From positions 1 through 64,000 of the forward strand of contig VZRN01004407.1 in the NCBI GenBank assembly GCA_013397935.1: a DNA stretch of 64,000 nt, given 5' to 3'. Shown piece after piece: positions 1 to 13,593 of this stretch. This DNA is from Dasyornis broadbenti (Eukaryota; Chordata; Aves; Passeriformes; Dasyornithidae). Position numbers and translations under genes: made by a program. The number at the start of each line of letters is the position of its first letter. The first letter of the stretch is position 1. Below the pieces are notes generated by a model. That model was not told where the DNA came from, did not search any database, and worked only from the letters and a program-made list of their open reading frames with translations.

Positions 1-3000
1 ATTTTGGTTTTGTATATCCAAAATTGTTTATTAAGATCCTAGCCATACCCTTGCTCCATGCCAGAGGAAATCTCCGTCAGTGTCCAAAAATCTGGTTCAA
101 CAGCAGCACTCTCATTTTTACAATGTTCCATTGATTTACTTCCTGGTGCCTGCCAAATCACTTCATCCTAGTTACACGCTTCATCTTTCGGCTTCCCAGG
201 GATCTTTGTATTTCTCTTGAGTTTTTCTTCTTCCTTTTCAACCCTGTGTACGTGTTCTGGACAGTGAAATCAGGATTAATCCACTTTTCTTTTGGCTTCC
301 CTGTTTTAGACATCAGTATCCTTATCTTCCATGTTCATCCTCCCCTCAGAAGTCTAGAGAGACATAATTTTTGCTTTACTTTGTGCATACTTTCGCCTGC
401 TTATTTACATTCTTTCCTGAAATCTCTGTGATTTCTTTTGCTAAGAAGTTAAAATATCCACAAAGAAAGAAGCAATCCTAAAACTTTATCTTCTGAAAAT
501 TAGAAAAAGAGAAGAATGAAAGCACTCAACTGAATGCTTTACCGTTTCTTTAATAGTGTCTTTTCTTTTGCTTTTTTAGTAAATTTACTTTATGGATATA
601 TATCCAGCTGTGACAATTCCTCACTAAGTCTTGGGAGGAAAACTGATCAGGCCAAATGATGTAACACAACATTCAGTCTCAGTTCTGAAGAGTAACAGCT
701 TTGCAGTCCCTGGATGTGAAACACCAAATTCTGGATATTTTTTACTGGTCAAAGTAAATAGCTACTTAAGCTTTCAGAGAATTCACCATGTAAGTTTGGA
801 ATCATACTTTCATGTGATCAGTGAATGGAAGACACCTGTTTCCAAATCAGTAATGTGTGAGAGCATAAACAGAGACAAAAGGGCTAAACCCTAAATCATT
901 AAGATTAAGCAGGTATCTGCAACAAGGGTAAATGATCTCAAAGTGTTGCTACATCTGTGTAGTTATGGAGAAACCGACTTGTTCGAAGAGAAACAAACAA
1001 AAATGATTGGGGATTTTGGAAGAAAAAGCAACAAACATTAGTCATAGGAAAATATTTTATTTGCTTTTAAGCAATTTTCTATATTTTTTTTTTTTACCAG
1101 AAATACAAGCTTACATAAATGTGGTGTCTCTCTGTTGAAGTTAGAAGGGTATTTTCCCCCTTAAATCTGGCTGAACTGTGGCTTTCTCCTATTTTGTCTC
1201 AGAATTATTCTGTATAGCTCAAACTGTTATCTTTAGGCAAATGACGAGCTGGGGAGCTGTCTCTAGGAGGCATTTACAGTCCTCTTTTAAAAATGCAACG
1301 AGGATGCAACCTTTAAGGAGATGCAAACGGCACCTCGAATCCTTCAGGGATGTTTTGAATCAAGGACCAAACCTATTTTCCCCTCAATTGACTCCGTAAT
1401 GAAAGGATGGAATCCTGGAAACATTTATTAGCTGCCAGGTGAACTGGAGAGAGACGAGTACTTTGGTGTGGACTCAAATCCTTATCAATTAGTGAACGCA
1501 GGTGTCAGAGAGACACTGAACAATACAAATCCTGTAGCAGCAGTGGTGCAGTTCGCATTACCTGCCAGGCTTTCTGCAACCTAAACAAATTCCCTGCACG
1601 CTAGTTTGGGAAGAGGTAATACTTTAAAAAGCCATTACTGTTAAATCGATGCTATTGACAGAAGATTGGTCTTCTCAAAAGTGTTAATAACTCATCAAAG
1701 CACATTACAGGCTGGCTGGTTTAAAAGGCATCTGAATGTGAAATTAAAGTTCGATTCCGCTGGTGTAACATGATGTTTGTGTTTGTCAGAGATGAATTGA
1801 AAACAGCGTTTCACTTGCTTGCAGTGTTGCTTACAGCAGTTTCAGGTTGGCACGCTCAGACAGGCAAGGAGAATGAGAAGATAAACTTGCAAAGTTTGCA
1901 GCTTGGTCAAGTGGTGTGGCTCCACCTTTTGTCCATTTTCCTGTTTGTGAAGGGTCAGAAGACATAACAGTTGCCACAGTCTCAATCTTTTTAGGGTGCT
2001 GGGCCACCCCAGAAGCTGTGTGCTAGCATCAGCACAAATAATTGCAGTTCTGACAGGATCTGCCAGAAAAAAATATATGAATAATGGTAAAAGACAGCAT
2101 GTCTCAAAATCCAAGCTGAAATAATGAGTAGAACCTTGCCATTATTTTGTGAAATATTTTCCTTCCACTTGAATTTGAGGTACCCACTGTGCCTTTATGC
2201 GACCTTACCAAATCCTAAATACCTTATCTTATTCCAAGACGTATCTCTTGGAAGATTTCTGGTAAAGTTTTCACAGCTCAACGTTGTTCCTGCAGCTGGG
2301 GAGCCTGACTTTTACAATAAAGAACTCTTGCTTACTCAACTCTTTCACTCACACCGCTCACTTCCACGTTTGCTTCCCCGAGTGCCTCTCCACAGGCTCG
2401 CTGGGGCAGCACACAGGAGCCTGCAGGGCTGCTGGCTCCCCTCGCACACACAGCCTGTTCACAGTCCCTTCTGGCGATTCTCCGTCAGCCTGAGCAGGTT
2501 TCTGGCCACCACACACCCTTTGGGCATGCTGTTAGTTTTCCTGTTTGTATTCATCCCTCTGCCAGGGTAATCCTGAGATTAGGGTACATGAGAACATATG
2601 TTTAGTGCTACTGTATAAAACTGGAGGCACTGATGGAGGCTGTTACCTCAGAGAAATACCAAAGCAGGGCCATTAATCTTTCATTTAGGATTCAAACCCT
2701 GGATCCAGGCACTCTGTTCTTTTGCCTGGAAGAGAGAAATGCAAACCATTGATGCCAGAGATTAGTGTACACTATGTCCTATTTCTATTTTCTTCCTTGC
2801 CGTTTCCCAGCTCTGGTATTCACTGAAGAGAAAGTGAATGTAGAGTTAAAGGCACTATCATTCTCAGCCTGTTGAACAGCACATCTGTAGTTCATTAACA
2901 TCCAAATACGTTTAAGCTGATTGTCTCCTTGGTCACACTGCTCCAGAGTTTACAGGATGAAAGTACCAGAAGTTCAGAAATAATGGGTTGCATTGTTGCT

Positions 3001-3150
3001 GAAGGGAATATCTGATTAGTGGAGGCTTGCCCATGTACAGTATAGAGGAAATAAAAAACTGCAAAGGAATTTTCTCTTTATTATTCATGTGTAATCACAT
3101 TTAAAAATACTAATAATTAGTCAGACGTTTCTGGAAAACATGAGGTTTCA

Positions 3151-3186
3151 TATTCATAGTCTTATTATAGGATTATTCATAGTCTT
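3151..3186. repeat. 23-bp tandem duplication, 1.6 copies
   Basis: TATTCATAGTCTT at 3151-3163 recurs exactly at 3174-3186. Confidence 0.85.
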
Positions 3187-6100
3187 CCTGTGTTTTGCAG
3201 AGCTTGGATTTTTATGTAGGTAATTAAGAAAGAGGTTATGAACTCTAATAATTACTATACTGGTCTTTTTTAAGGAATTAGTTTGAATAAGAGTGAGGGA
3301 AGGGAAAGGATGCTTGCTAACTTTTCACTCTCAGACTCTCACCTATGCCAGGCTGGAGTCGAAATGAGGATGGACTCAATAAGAAGAAAATAGAGCAGCA
3401 CGACTGTGTTTTGGTTAGCAGCTGTATTAAACTGTGGTGATTGAAACACAGCTGAAGTGCAACATATTTTTATCGGGAGAGGTGCTCTCCTTGTTCAGTA
3501 CTGGAGTAAAAGGAGACGCTGCAGTTGTGAGAGTGAAGTGCTTCATGTGAGTGCCTGAGCCTGGGATAGCTGAGGTGCTGTGCCTTGGCAAGCAAGCGTT
3601 TGACAGACCCATACGAAAGAATTTCACTTGCCTGTTCTCCCCGGGAAGCAGCATCAGAGGTTCACTCAGCGATTTAAAAATATGATAACCAAATGGTGCA
3701 AAGAGATAAAAGCTGCTATCTGCTCAAAATAAAAAGGTCACTAGGGTCATGAAAAAACCCTATGCTGGAGCCATTTGCGTTGTCAGCTCTTTCTGTGGAA
3801 ATCCCTGACTGCAAAACTTGGAAATGGCCCAGCCCAACAGCTCTGGGATTTACCTTCACAAGGAAGAATAAGAAAAATCAAGCTATTAAAGTGTCTGCAT
3901 GTCTTGCCCCATAGAAAATTAGATATTCTGTCTCCTACAGTAGAAGAGCAGGGGTAATATCTGAAGTGGTGAGTGGGCTAGAAGTAACACCCAGCAATGT
4001 CTGATCCAGAGGCCACAAGCTGCCAGGTTCTCTGAGGCAGCCGCACGCACCCAAGTGTGGCTGAAGGGCTCTGTTCCACCTTCTGTTCTGCTGACTCAGG
4101 CCCTGGCAGCTCATGCAGCCAGGTTAATCTGCAACAGGAATAGAAGCAGGACCTGCCAGCTTAGCCTGTGCGAGGAGCACAGCGTGGCCTCTCATCGTGC
4201 TCAGCTGAACACTTTGTGCTTTGCCTGGTTGCACTGCTGGGGCACTCTGTCATTTTTCAGCTTGCTGAACACAGATATAAGTAAGTAACGTATACATTTC
4301 AGGCCTGCCACTGCCTAGGGTTATTTATGAATTAATATTTTCCTTTATCATTAGGTAGGAGTAGTTTAAGCGAATATATACTGAATGCATAAATCTGCCA
4401 GCTCTGCTCAGGTAGGGGACAGCAGTTGGAAAATAACATGCCAATTTAGGCAAATTTCAGAGAAAATATTTTTTTCTATTTTCATGGCCCAGGGTGAACA
4501 TGATTTGAAGCTTCATTTCTGATGCAGTAGTACAGAGGTATAGCCTCTTTAAACAAAATAAACCTTTGGCTAGCAAAGCCTGCTGAGGGTATCAGACTCA
4601 TTGGTGCAGGAGGCAGGGGTTGCAGTCTGGCCATTTGGACCAAGGCACCAGTGGGAAATGTGTGAGCCACCTCATGTTTGGCTGTGCTCAGCATCCTCAG
4701 TTCATCTGAAGGTCCAGGGTGCTGTGAGTTTCTAGCACCTTGTGATGAATCTCTCTTGTTGCAAGGGCGTGTCTGTCTGTTTTTGAACAGCAAAGAGTTT
4801 AATTAGCGTCCTAGCCTACAGGGCCTCAGGGTGCTAAACTAGAGGAGTCAGAATGCTGAAAGTCATGATTTTGGGACATCATAGCAGTGAGATGCCTGGA
4901 GAAAAACGGGATGCTGGGCTGGAGTTCCTAATGAGGGTTTTGTGGAACCACGGTGTCCTCTGGTCTGCTGGCAGATGATGCTGATAGATCAGTGTCCTGT
5001 ACAGGGCATGTCAGTGAGCCTCAGCTCACAAGGGATAAGCCTTCCCCCAGAAGTTCAGAGGGTGACTGTATTTGTTATCATGGCTCAGCTGCCTTTTAGG
5101 GCTCAATCACCTTGAGGGCTGGTGTTTGGGAGTCTGCTGCCACCTGGACTCTGGGGGTGATGTGCAGAGTGGGGCCATCCCACAGACTCCAGCTCTGCCT
5201 GAAGGAATATTGACGTTGTACAAAACCTGCCATCCTTGGGATGGAAGCTCGAGACCTGACTGGCATCACTCTCTCAGGAAATGGCTTGGGCTACATCCAA
5301 GCTTGGACTTTCTCCTGCCCTGCATGACCCTTAGTCCCCTCATGCTAACCCCATCCTGTCCAGCTGCTGGCTCTAGGGCCTCTCTCATGATTCCTGGCCC
5401 ATTCTCCTTCCCTTCACCCACACAGTGCGGGGCTAGAGGGGCATATCTGACTTGGCAGCTGTTACACTTTCCAGTCTGAATATTTCTGATTGCCACACCA
5501 TGGTGGAAAGCTTGCCTTCACCTTTCTGCATGAGAAATTTCATCTCTAAAGGCTCTCTGTAGCCTTTAATAATACATACAAAATATCAATTATATTTCAT
5601 TCTTCCCTGCCTGCTCTGCTGTCTCATGATGCTCTGCACCAACCCAAACCGTATCTAACTGATGCACTGATTTCTGCTTCTAGATAAAGGAACCTGAATG
5701 CTCTGGAGTCCAGCTGGCCATTTATACTAAAAACCCATTTTGATGAGACATTTCTTTTTCTTCCTAAAGCACTACAAATTTAGTAGACAAGAAAGAGAAA
5801 GGCAAAGATAGTGTTATAATTTGTTATCTCCATTGTACATACAGGGAACAGAAACCTGGGCTGTATTTACTCCATCTTTGGAGAAGCAGACAGACCTACT
5901 GCAAGCTGCAAATTCAGAGTTACTGTCTGTCTAGACAGCTGGAAATGAGTCTCCTATGCTGACTAAAGGCTTCTCTCCAGTGAATGCAATATATGTCCCC
6001 AAAAGCGCCTGGCAGCATGGCTCTGTGTGGCAGCAGCACACAACCAATACACTATTTGCAGAACTTTGGATGTAACCAGCTTTCTGCAATGTGCATGAAA

Positions 6101-7426
6101 ATTTCCATGGTGTGCTGGCTGCCTCCATGGTATTTTCAGGAAGAGAAGGTGGCTGGATCTGATGGCACACAGTCCACGAGCTGTGCTGTGGCATAAACCT
6201 TGTCACAGAGATTACGTGGTTTGCTCCTCTGTCCTCAGAATGCAAATTCATTGCCTTTACAAAAGGCCTTCATTTCTCGCCATGCCCTCAGCTGTGTCCC
6301 TCTAGCAGCTGCCTTTTACTAAGGTGCAATTTAACACAGCAGAGCAGGCGTTCAGGTGCTGTTAAGGCAGGCAGGTAAATTGAGTGTGTCTCCTCCATGG
6401 CACAGTTCCTCCCCAGTGTGTGGCACTGAGCTATGCTGCTACTCTGAGCTCTAATGCTGTAAAGACTTTGAGACCATCTGTTTGAAAAAATGCCTCTTTT
6501 ACCTTGCTGGGCATGTCTGATGGAAGCCATCACAGCAGAACAAGGTACTCTAAAGCCATTTATCTCATCTAATGCTGCCACTGTTCTCCTGTTCTTTTTA
6601 TCTTTCATTCTCTCTCTTTCCTTTGTGAAATATCAAGAAGTAATAGCAACACATTGCACTAATCAAGGAAGCATCTGTAGCACCTGCTTTAGCTTTTGCA
6701 TCTGGTGTGAATAAATGCAAGATGTGACAGGTTTGACAGATGTAACTGTCATGGAAAGGAAAGCAGGACTTGCGCTCTGGGGCAAGCACAGGAAGAAAAA
6801 TGGGAAGAAAAGAGTGAAAAGGATGGCCTTTGTATCACACTGGCAATTCATATCCCATACTTTCCCTATTAGCATGCTGGGGAAAGCTAGGGAGAGATCA
6901 GAAGGATGCACTACATCCCTTCTTCCCCCACAGTATTTGTGGAAATGGGCCTGTGGTCAGCTCTCTGAATCCAGCTCTCGTTCTGTAGTGCTGGCCAGGA
7001 GGCCTTATGGACAGTGTTTCATATAACTGGTGGAGGCACAGCCCAGAGCCCTGCGCTGATTTGACTTGACAAGGCACCCCTGTGGGCAGAGCTGCTGCTC
7101 TGCACTTCATCTCAGCCTGTGGAGAGTTGCAGAGCTAAATGTGTGGCACTCTGCAGTCTGTCCCTGCTCCCTCCCCACGCTGCTGCTGTTGCCAGCACAG
7201 AGTGCCACAGTGACAGGGCTGTGTTTGGGAGGAGGCAGCAGCCCAGCTCTCCTCTCCTCATCCCGGCTGCGCTACTGCCTTCTCCTGCAGGGAAGCCAGA
7301 AACACAAAATTGGGGTTCTGCAAAATCTGTTTTGCACCACGGAAGTGTCAGCAATGTTGTAAACAGAACAGCAAAGCGCCGCTGATCTAGCAGAGAAGCA
7401 CAAAAAAAAGGAGAAAGCTTTGTACG

Positions 7427-7446
7427 TGTTGTTTGTTGTTGTTGTT
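7427..7446. repeat. (GTT)n microsatellite within a G/T-rich stretch
   Basis: Imperfect GTT/GTTT units, followed by further T- and G-rich sequence up to about 7470. Confidence 0.85.
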
Positions 7447-8835
7447 TTCCCTTTGTTTTGTTGGGGTTTTTTCTGAATACCAGCCTTAAATCAATCAAAT
7501 ATATTGGGTAATTACCAGGGGTGGCCGGTGAAAAGACAGAAATTACTAAGCAGATGCATTTCCCTGGTAGGCACAGAGTGTCACTCTACATGAAAGCAAT
7601 CAAAGGAGATATTCTGACATGTTCATAGCACAGAATGGTCTATACTGACCCAAATTGTCTATAACCCTCTGAAAAAAAAATCCCTTTGTTTTGTAAAGAT
7701 TTAAGAATTATTACGGGTTATAAGGATTATATTTGGGCATTGTTAGAAACTTTAACTACTCCCAAGCACCTGAAGACAAATCTGTATGCACAGACTGGGT
7801 TATGTTTCTGTTTAAAGGCAAGAACAAACAAAATATGGCTATAACCAAGTAGTATCAAACTGCATGTTAACAGGACTTACTATTCTCAAAGGTACTTTAT
7901 TTGATCAAAACCAGGCTTTTGTCTCTAAAGTTTACACGTCTCCATCTTTCTTTCTTCAACTTTAATTCAATTTATTGAAACGGAAAAAAAAATCATAGTA
8001 CTAAGGTATTGTGGACTCAGTTCAGTCAGAAACTTTAAAAATATTTTTACCTTTATGCGTGAAGAAAATCAATAGATGTGTTGAATCTCAGTCTACAAAG
8101 CACATTGGAACCAGGAGGACAAAGTGTCTGGGAAGAATGCATTAGAAGAATGACAATTCTGGCTGCCATCAATTTTCTGCAGAAGTGACATGTTTATCAT
8201 GGAAGTCACTCCGGCAAGCAGCTGCACACCCAGTGAGTGTCATATATCTGAGATGATGCAATCTCTCTTTCCCTCATGTCAGATATATATGCCAGCTGTA
8301 AAATGGCCTTCGGAGACAAGCAAGTTTGGGCTTTTTTTTGAGCTGACAACGCATTATTATGCGTTAGACACTGTCTAGATGGCTGTGATTGCTGTCAGAC
8401 TCAGGAATATTTCTCCAATTTTTTTATAGGCAAACATGAGCAGTAGTACAAGGGTCAGGCCTTTTCTTCCCCTCTCCTTTCTGTTGTTTCCCCTGTTCTT
8501 AGGCCTTGTAACTTTTTGGCCATGAATTTTGATAAGTAAAATACAGAAAGCGACATGTGAGGAATCCCAAAAGGCAGGCAGAGCGTGGTACTTGACTTTC
8601 ATGTCCTGTTCACCTTCAGCAATAATTTGTGTCTTAAATGGTTTCCATTCTGCAAATTTGATGATGCGTGATATGGAAAGGGGAGACAGTGTGAGAGGAG
8701 AGGTGAAAAGGAAGCATGAGTAATACAGCAGCTTAAAAATGTGGTAGCTACTAGAAAGTCCCCTTGAGGTGGTTGTGATTTTTGAAGGAAATCATTTCCA
8801 AGAAGTAAAAAGAATTTTCAGACTGGGGGGAAAAC

Positions 8836-8863
<28 letters not shown>
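8836..8863. repeat. Poly(A) tract, 28 nt
   Basis: Uninterrupted run of 28 A, after GGGGGGAAAAC. No polyadenylation signal or target-site duplication was seen around it, so nothing marks it as a retroposon tail. Confidence 0.97.
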
Positions 8864-8867
<4 letters not shown>

Positions 8868-10338
8868 CGCTTTTAGGTTTTATACTTGACAGGACTTGCA
8901 GGCAGCTGTACTAGGTGCTGCAGCATTTATGTTAGATGTGAGTTTAGTGCTGCAGGGTCCAGACCACAAAGTGCGAAGAAAATGGAGCTTGCCATAAGCT
9001 CTGAAAGCTCACAGTTGTTCTGACCCTTGTGGAGATGCAACGTGAGGGGCATCACAGCAGGACAGTCTGGTTTCAGCACCAGCACAACCTTCACCACTTG
9101 GTTAGTTTTTCTTCTCTAAACTAGGGATATACTTTAGTGATTAAAGACAGAATTGTTATGGACTAGTAGTTGCAATCCCTGCATGTCCCTTGCTTATCTA
9201 TTTATATAGTGCTGTCTTTAATTTGAGGGATGCGTATAGGAGTAAGAAAGCGTATTTCTTGCAGGGTATAGGTGCCTGATGGACAACATTTTGAAAGAAA
9301 ACATTAACTTTGTCACGAGGAAGTGTTTTATAAATAACTAACATTTAAATCCATTAACATTTATAACTCATTTGCATACAGACTTAACATTTCTGAACAT
9401 CTGAATTACTTTTAAAATATTTGCCTTGCAAATATTTTGGCATTTATGTAGTTAGGGTTTTGTTGTTTGCTTTTATTCCCTCAGGACTGTGGAGCAGTTG
9501 GGGGACTATGAAAAAAAAATTAATGCTGCTGAGAGATGAAATGCCTGTTATGTAGGGATAATGGCTTTCTTTTCACACCTGTAAAGTATTTGCTTAGACT
9601 GATTAAAGCAGAGGGGTTATCCCTGCTTTGATTTCGTGGCTGCCTGACAGCTCCACTTCCCTGCCCTTCGCCTGGATCATCCCTACCCACCAGACGGCTC
9701 CTTTGAGCCTTCCTCCTTACTTTGTTTTCAAATTTCTTGTTTGCTCTGCTCTCTGAGGAGTTTGCTGGTCCTGGCAATTCAGGCTCCAAAGGATGGCACA
9801 CCTCTGTGTCCAGTCTGTGCATTGTAGAACGTGGACTCACAGCTGACTAATGGTTGAGAAGCAAGCCCTGTGCTGCCCTGCCACTGTCCTTCCTATCAGC
9901 CTCAGGAGAAATGGGTGCCGTCTGTTCTTTCTGTGTGTTTGAACCAGATCAATCCCAATTACCTAGAAGGGCACAGGGCCTGGCAGGACTACCAAGTGCT
10001 GCTAATTCAGGACTTGGTTTTGGTGACAGGCAAGGGTCAAACCCACCATTGCTCTGCTTGTTTGGCTTTCCAAAGGTTGGGTATGAAGCAATTTTAACGG
10101 AGTGCCTGGGAAAGCAGATATGTCTTCTGTCATGCCGCAAGGAATACAGGCTACTTTGCATCATCACGCTGAGAACTCTGGGGAGCTCTGGGGTTTCAGA
10201 AGTCAGGTATGTTAATTATAAGCCTGATGTAACAGACCTGATCAAGAAATAACTATTGAGAAGCATTGATATTTTCCCACTCCTCAAATCTAACTTGCCA
10301 TTAATTTTCATAAATCAAAGCTCTAAAAAGATTTAAAG

Positions 10339-10352
10339 AAAAAAAAAAAAAA
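10339..10352. repeat. Poly(A) tract, 14 nt
   Basis: Simple A run followed by a C/A-rich stretch (ACCCACCCCAAAACCC). No associated element recognised. Confidence 0.95.
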
Positions 10353-13300
10353 CCCACCCCAAAACCCTAAAAACAAACTTATCTGAAAATGGCAGGTCAA
10401 GTGGAAGATTTAAGTGTATATACTGTATTTGATTTCAGCTTTCAAGATGGGAGCAGTGATCATTAATTTAAGCTTCGTCTTAAAATGAAGAACAAAATGA
10501 GCACCTTTCTGACTGTTTCAGTAATTGCCAGACTGAAGTTTTTTCAGAAATCTTAATTGAATTCTTTTACCTGATCCAGTGGTGTTACCTTTTGCTGAGC
10601 AGGGTGTGCAAGGCTCAGTTCTTAGAAAGCACATCCTGCCAAAGCCAAGAAGAAACAAACAGGTACTGCGAGAAGCATGTCCTGCTGTAAAAGAATTGTT
10701 AAGGCAAATTTTCATCTTTTGATTTAAACAGATTTTACATAAAAATAAACATGTTTACCCAAAGAGGCTTAATCAGACAAATAGTTGAGTTGTAAGTAGG
10801 AACTCTCAGAGCTGGTTAAGAATTTGTCTTGAAAACTCCTTGGAATGCTTAATTAAATTGTTTTTTCTTGTCTTCCTCTTTCAATACTGCACTGTGGAAG
10901 TAAAAAAATTTACTTCAGGGAAATGTTTAAAGTAGTTTAAAATTTATCCAGGCCATGTAAATCCTTTCAGTTCCATTTTTATGCCACCGATGATTTCCAT
11001 GAGCTGCCTTCAGTTTGAAATGCATTTAGGCAGTGTGCTTGTAGAAATAAACAAATGAAAATCTCTTTTTTTGCACATCATCCATTGTTCTTTTCCCAGT
11101 AAAGGGGTGCAGAGGAAAAGCTAATATGTGAGAGAGACATCGGCAGATGAACCTCAAAGGGACTAGATTTGCTAAGAGTGTTTGTTGGGCCTAGGAGAGA
11201 TCATTGCAAATGTATCTTTATTTTTCATCTTCAGAAATGTTTGCCTTTTTGAATTTGCTGATAAATTGATATACAGCCTCTCTTATCAAACACAAGTCCA
11301 TCCTCATTTCAAGACCTGTAGAGACTTCAAGTTCTGCGCAGGAAGCAGCATAGATTTTGTGGTAAACTTTCAGGGCAGCTCAGTCACAGCAAAAGTTGAG
11401 AGACTGTCAGTTCAAAAGGTTGAGAGTGTGGTGGGGAGCAGACAGACGTTGTGGTTGTTGAGGATGTTTAAAAAAAAAGCAATCCATGGTAGCTTTTTTT
11501 TTTTTTGTTTTTTGTTATAAAACTGGCTCAAAACAAAAAGGGTTGGAAAATGTAGAATGACTAAACCATAGTAATTACTGACAGAATGTGCAGGCTATTT
11601 GGGAAGTTTCACAGTTTGTAGTTGTGTTTCTCTTTCTGAGCTTGTATCATGAGCCACTTCTCCTCTGGGGAACTGTATTGACATTAGAGGTGGGAATGTG
11701 TCAGTGGCAGCAGCGGTGCTGTGGCAGGAGGTAGAAAGGAGTGGTTTATTTAAATATTCAGGCATGGCCGCTGAGGTATTTCAAAGTATGGCTGGTTTAT
11801 GCCATTTACCCATCTACTGCACAGTGGGGTCTCATCATCTGGACTTACAGCAGGATCTAAAAATTAATCAGAAAACAGGATTCTCAAAACCTATGGGAGA
11901 TGCTCCAGCATGGCTGAGATGCTTTCCATTTTCATATTTTCATTTTCAGCTAAGAATTTGAAGTAGCTTGATGAAAATGCAAGTGTTCAATTGCATGCAT
12001 GGAAATTATCTTTAAGTGACTTTGCAGCTAAAATGTAGATATAGAAGCAGGAAAAGTACAAACTCTGTCCTGTCTTTTGCGCAGCGTGCCATTATGGGAA
12101 AAATCCTTTTTTCCTTTCCTCTCCTGACCTCATTTGAAATGTTTCTGAACTGCCACCTGTAAAAACAAGGAACCAAGTTGCAGCCAGCAAGATTGCTTGA
12201 GTGTTGCCTACATTTATTGGTAGAATTATTCTAACTTTGTAAATGAGGTGCTATTTTGAACCTGAAAAACATTATCTTCTGCTTCCAAAGTTTTGTAAAG
12301 AAACAGAGATTTGGAATTAATTTCAAAACATAATTTCTGTTTAAAATACACTTTTGCTAAATGTTTAACAGGTTTGGCATTTTAAAAATAAAAGTACTTT
12401 GTGAAAATTACTAATACTGGGTAAAATGTAAATTATTTTGCCAGCTGCCTTATATATCAGTTTTTCTTACTTAAAAAGAAAAACAACCAAGAAAGCCTCT
12501 TCTCCACAGAGATTTCTGCTTGTCCAACTCTAAGCCTTGTCAAATGCTGTCAGCTAAGGATAATTGCAGAGCAGCAGGTCAGACAGGAGAGCTCAACATC
12601 CATATTGCAGGCTTGTCTCTTTTCCAGATTTGCTCCATGATACTTGGAGTACTATCACAATGAGTAAATCTTACTTTGGAATTACAATATAACATTTTTC
12701 ATTAAGACCAGAGAACTGCTGTGATAGGGACTAACACAAAACAAGAATAAAACAAAATCACCTCCCGCCCTAAGGAAACAATGATTCCACACACAACAAA
12801 ATAAAGGGCTTGTTTATTGAGATAAATGGGAATTTGTGTTGGGATATTTTCAATTATGGTGACTGGTTTAAGTTTCCATAAGGCAAGTAAATGCTTGAGT
12901 TCAAAATTCTTGTAAAGGCAGAATTCCCTTCTTCTCACACCTGTGCCACCTGCTTTATCTGTATTTATACACATGTGCCACATTTATATATTTTTCTAGA
13001 CAGTTCTCATTATTACCACCAACCAGGGTCGGGAGAAGGAAAGTGCAGATGATGAAATAAATTGGAGTGGAGGATGGAAATTCTGCTTTTTCATAGGAAA
13101 GCTGTCAGATGGATTAATGGCTGGGCTGAGCCAAATAGCTCCATTATCAGATCAGATAAAGACCTGTCCCCTCCCTGGCTAAAATAATTGAGGAAAGGGG
13201 GCTCTGATATGGATTTTGTGAGAGATGAACTCCTTGAGAGTAAATTAAAGACAGGATAATAGAGTTCCTCACTACGCATGTGTAAGCACTACTCTGGTAA

Positions 13301-13403
13301 ATTGGGATGAATGTAATCTTATATAGGCCAGCAACATCCAGGTCTGTCAAAATTCCAGATATATCTGTATCTATCGATACAGATGTGTTTTATTTTCTTG
13401 CAG

Positions 13404-13593
13404 GACTAGGAAGGAAGCTACAGAGCATATGAATGAAATGGAAAATCACTGCAGTGGGTATGCCATACCCACACAGACAGAAAACTCCATTATCTTCCAC
13501 TCAACCATAGATAATACCTTTGTTCAGGGAAAAGTGTGTGGGAAAGTGCAACAGCCTAGCACAAGGAACATAGGAAAGAAAACAGAGCAATGA
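13404..13593 (+). other. Exon-like open frame after an acceptor, plus strand
   Basis: TTTTATTTTCTTGCAG (ending 13403) is a good acceptor. It is followed by one frame open for 62 codons to TGA 13591-13593, starting TRKEATEHMNEMENHC. A moderate donor (TGG then GTATGC) lies about 50 bp in. No recognised domain; weak. Confidence 0.1.

Larger units (their letters stand above)
1..8835. other. Non-coding DNA, no gene seen
   Basis: ORFs are short (longest 148 codons at 2124-2570, plus) and overlap on both strands without recognisable domains. Features of note are a 12-nt T run at 1084-1095, the duplication at 3151, a C/T-rich stretch at 6585-6625, the GTT repeat at 7427, and a 7-bp-stem hairpin (AACGCAT, four-base loop, ATGCGTT) at 8348-8365. 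A minus-strand donor (TAG then GTGAGA) faces a good acceptor to define a 32-bp exon-like unit at 3343-3374, too short to trust. Confidence 0.75.

Noticed and set aside
2124..2570. 148-codon ORF containing an ACAATAAAGAAC sequence.
   Set aside because: Overlapping frames are open as well, the residues give no domain, and the AATAAA falls inside the frame.
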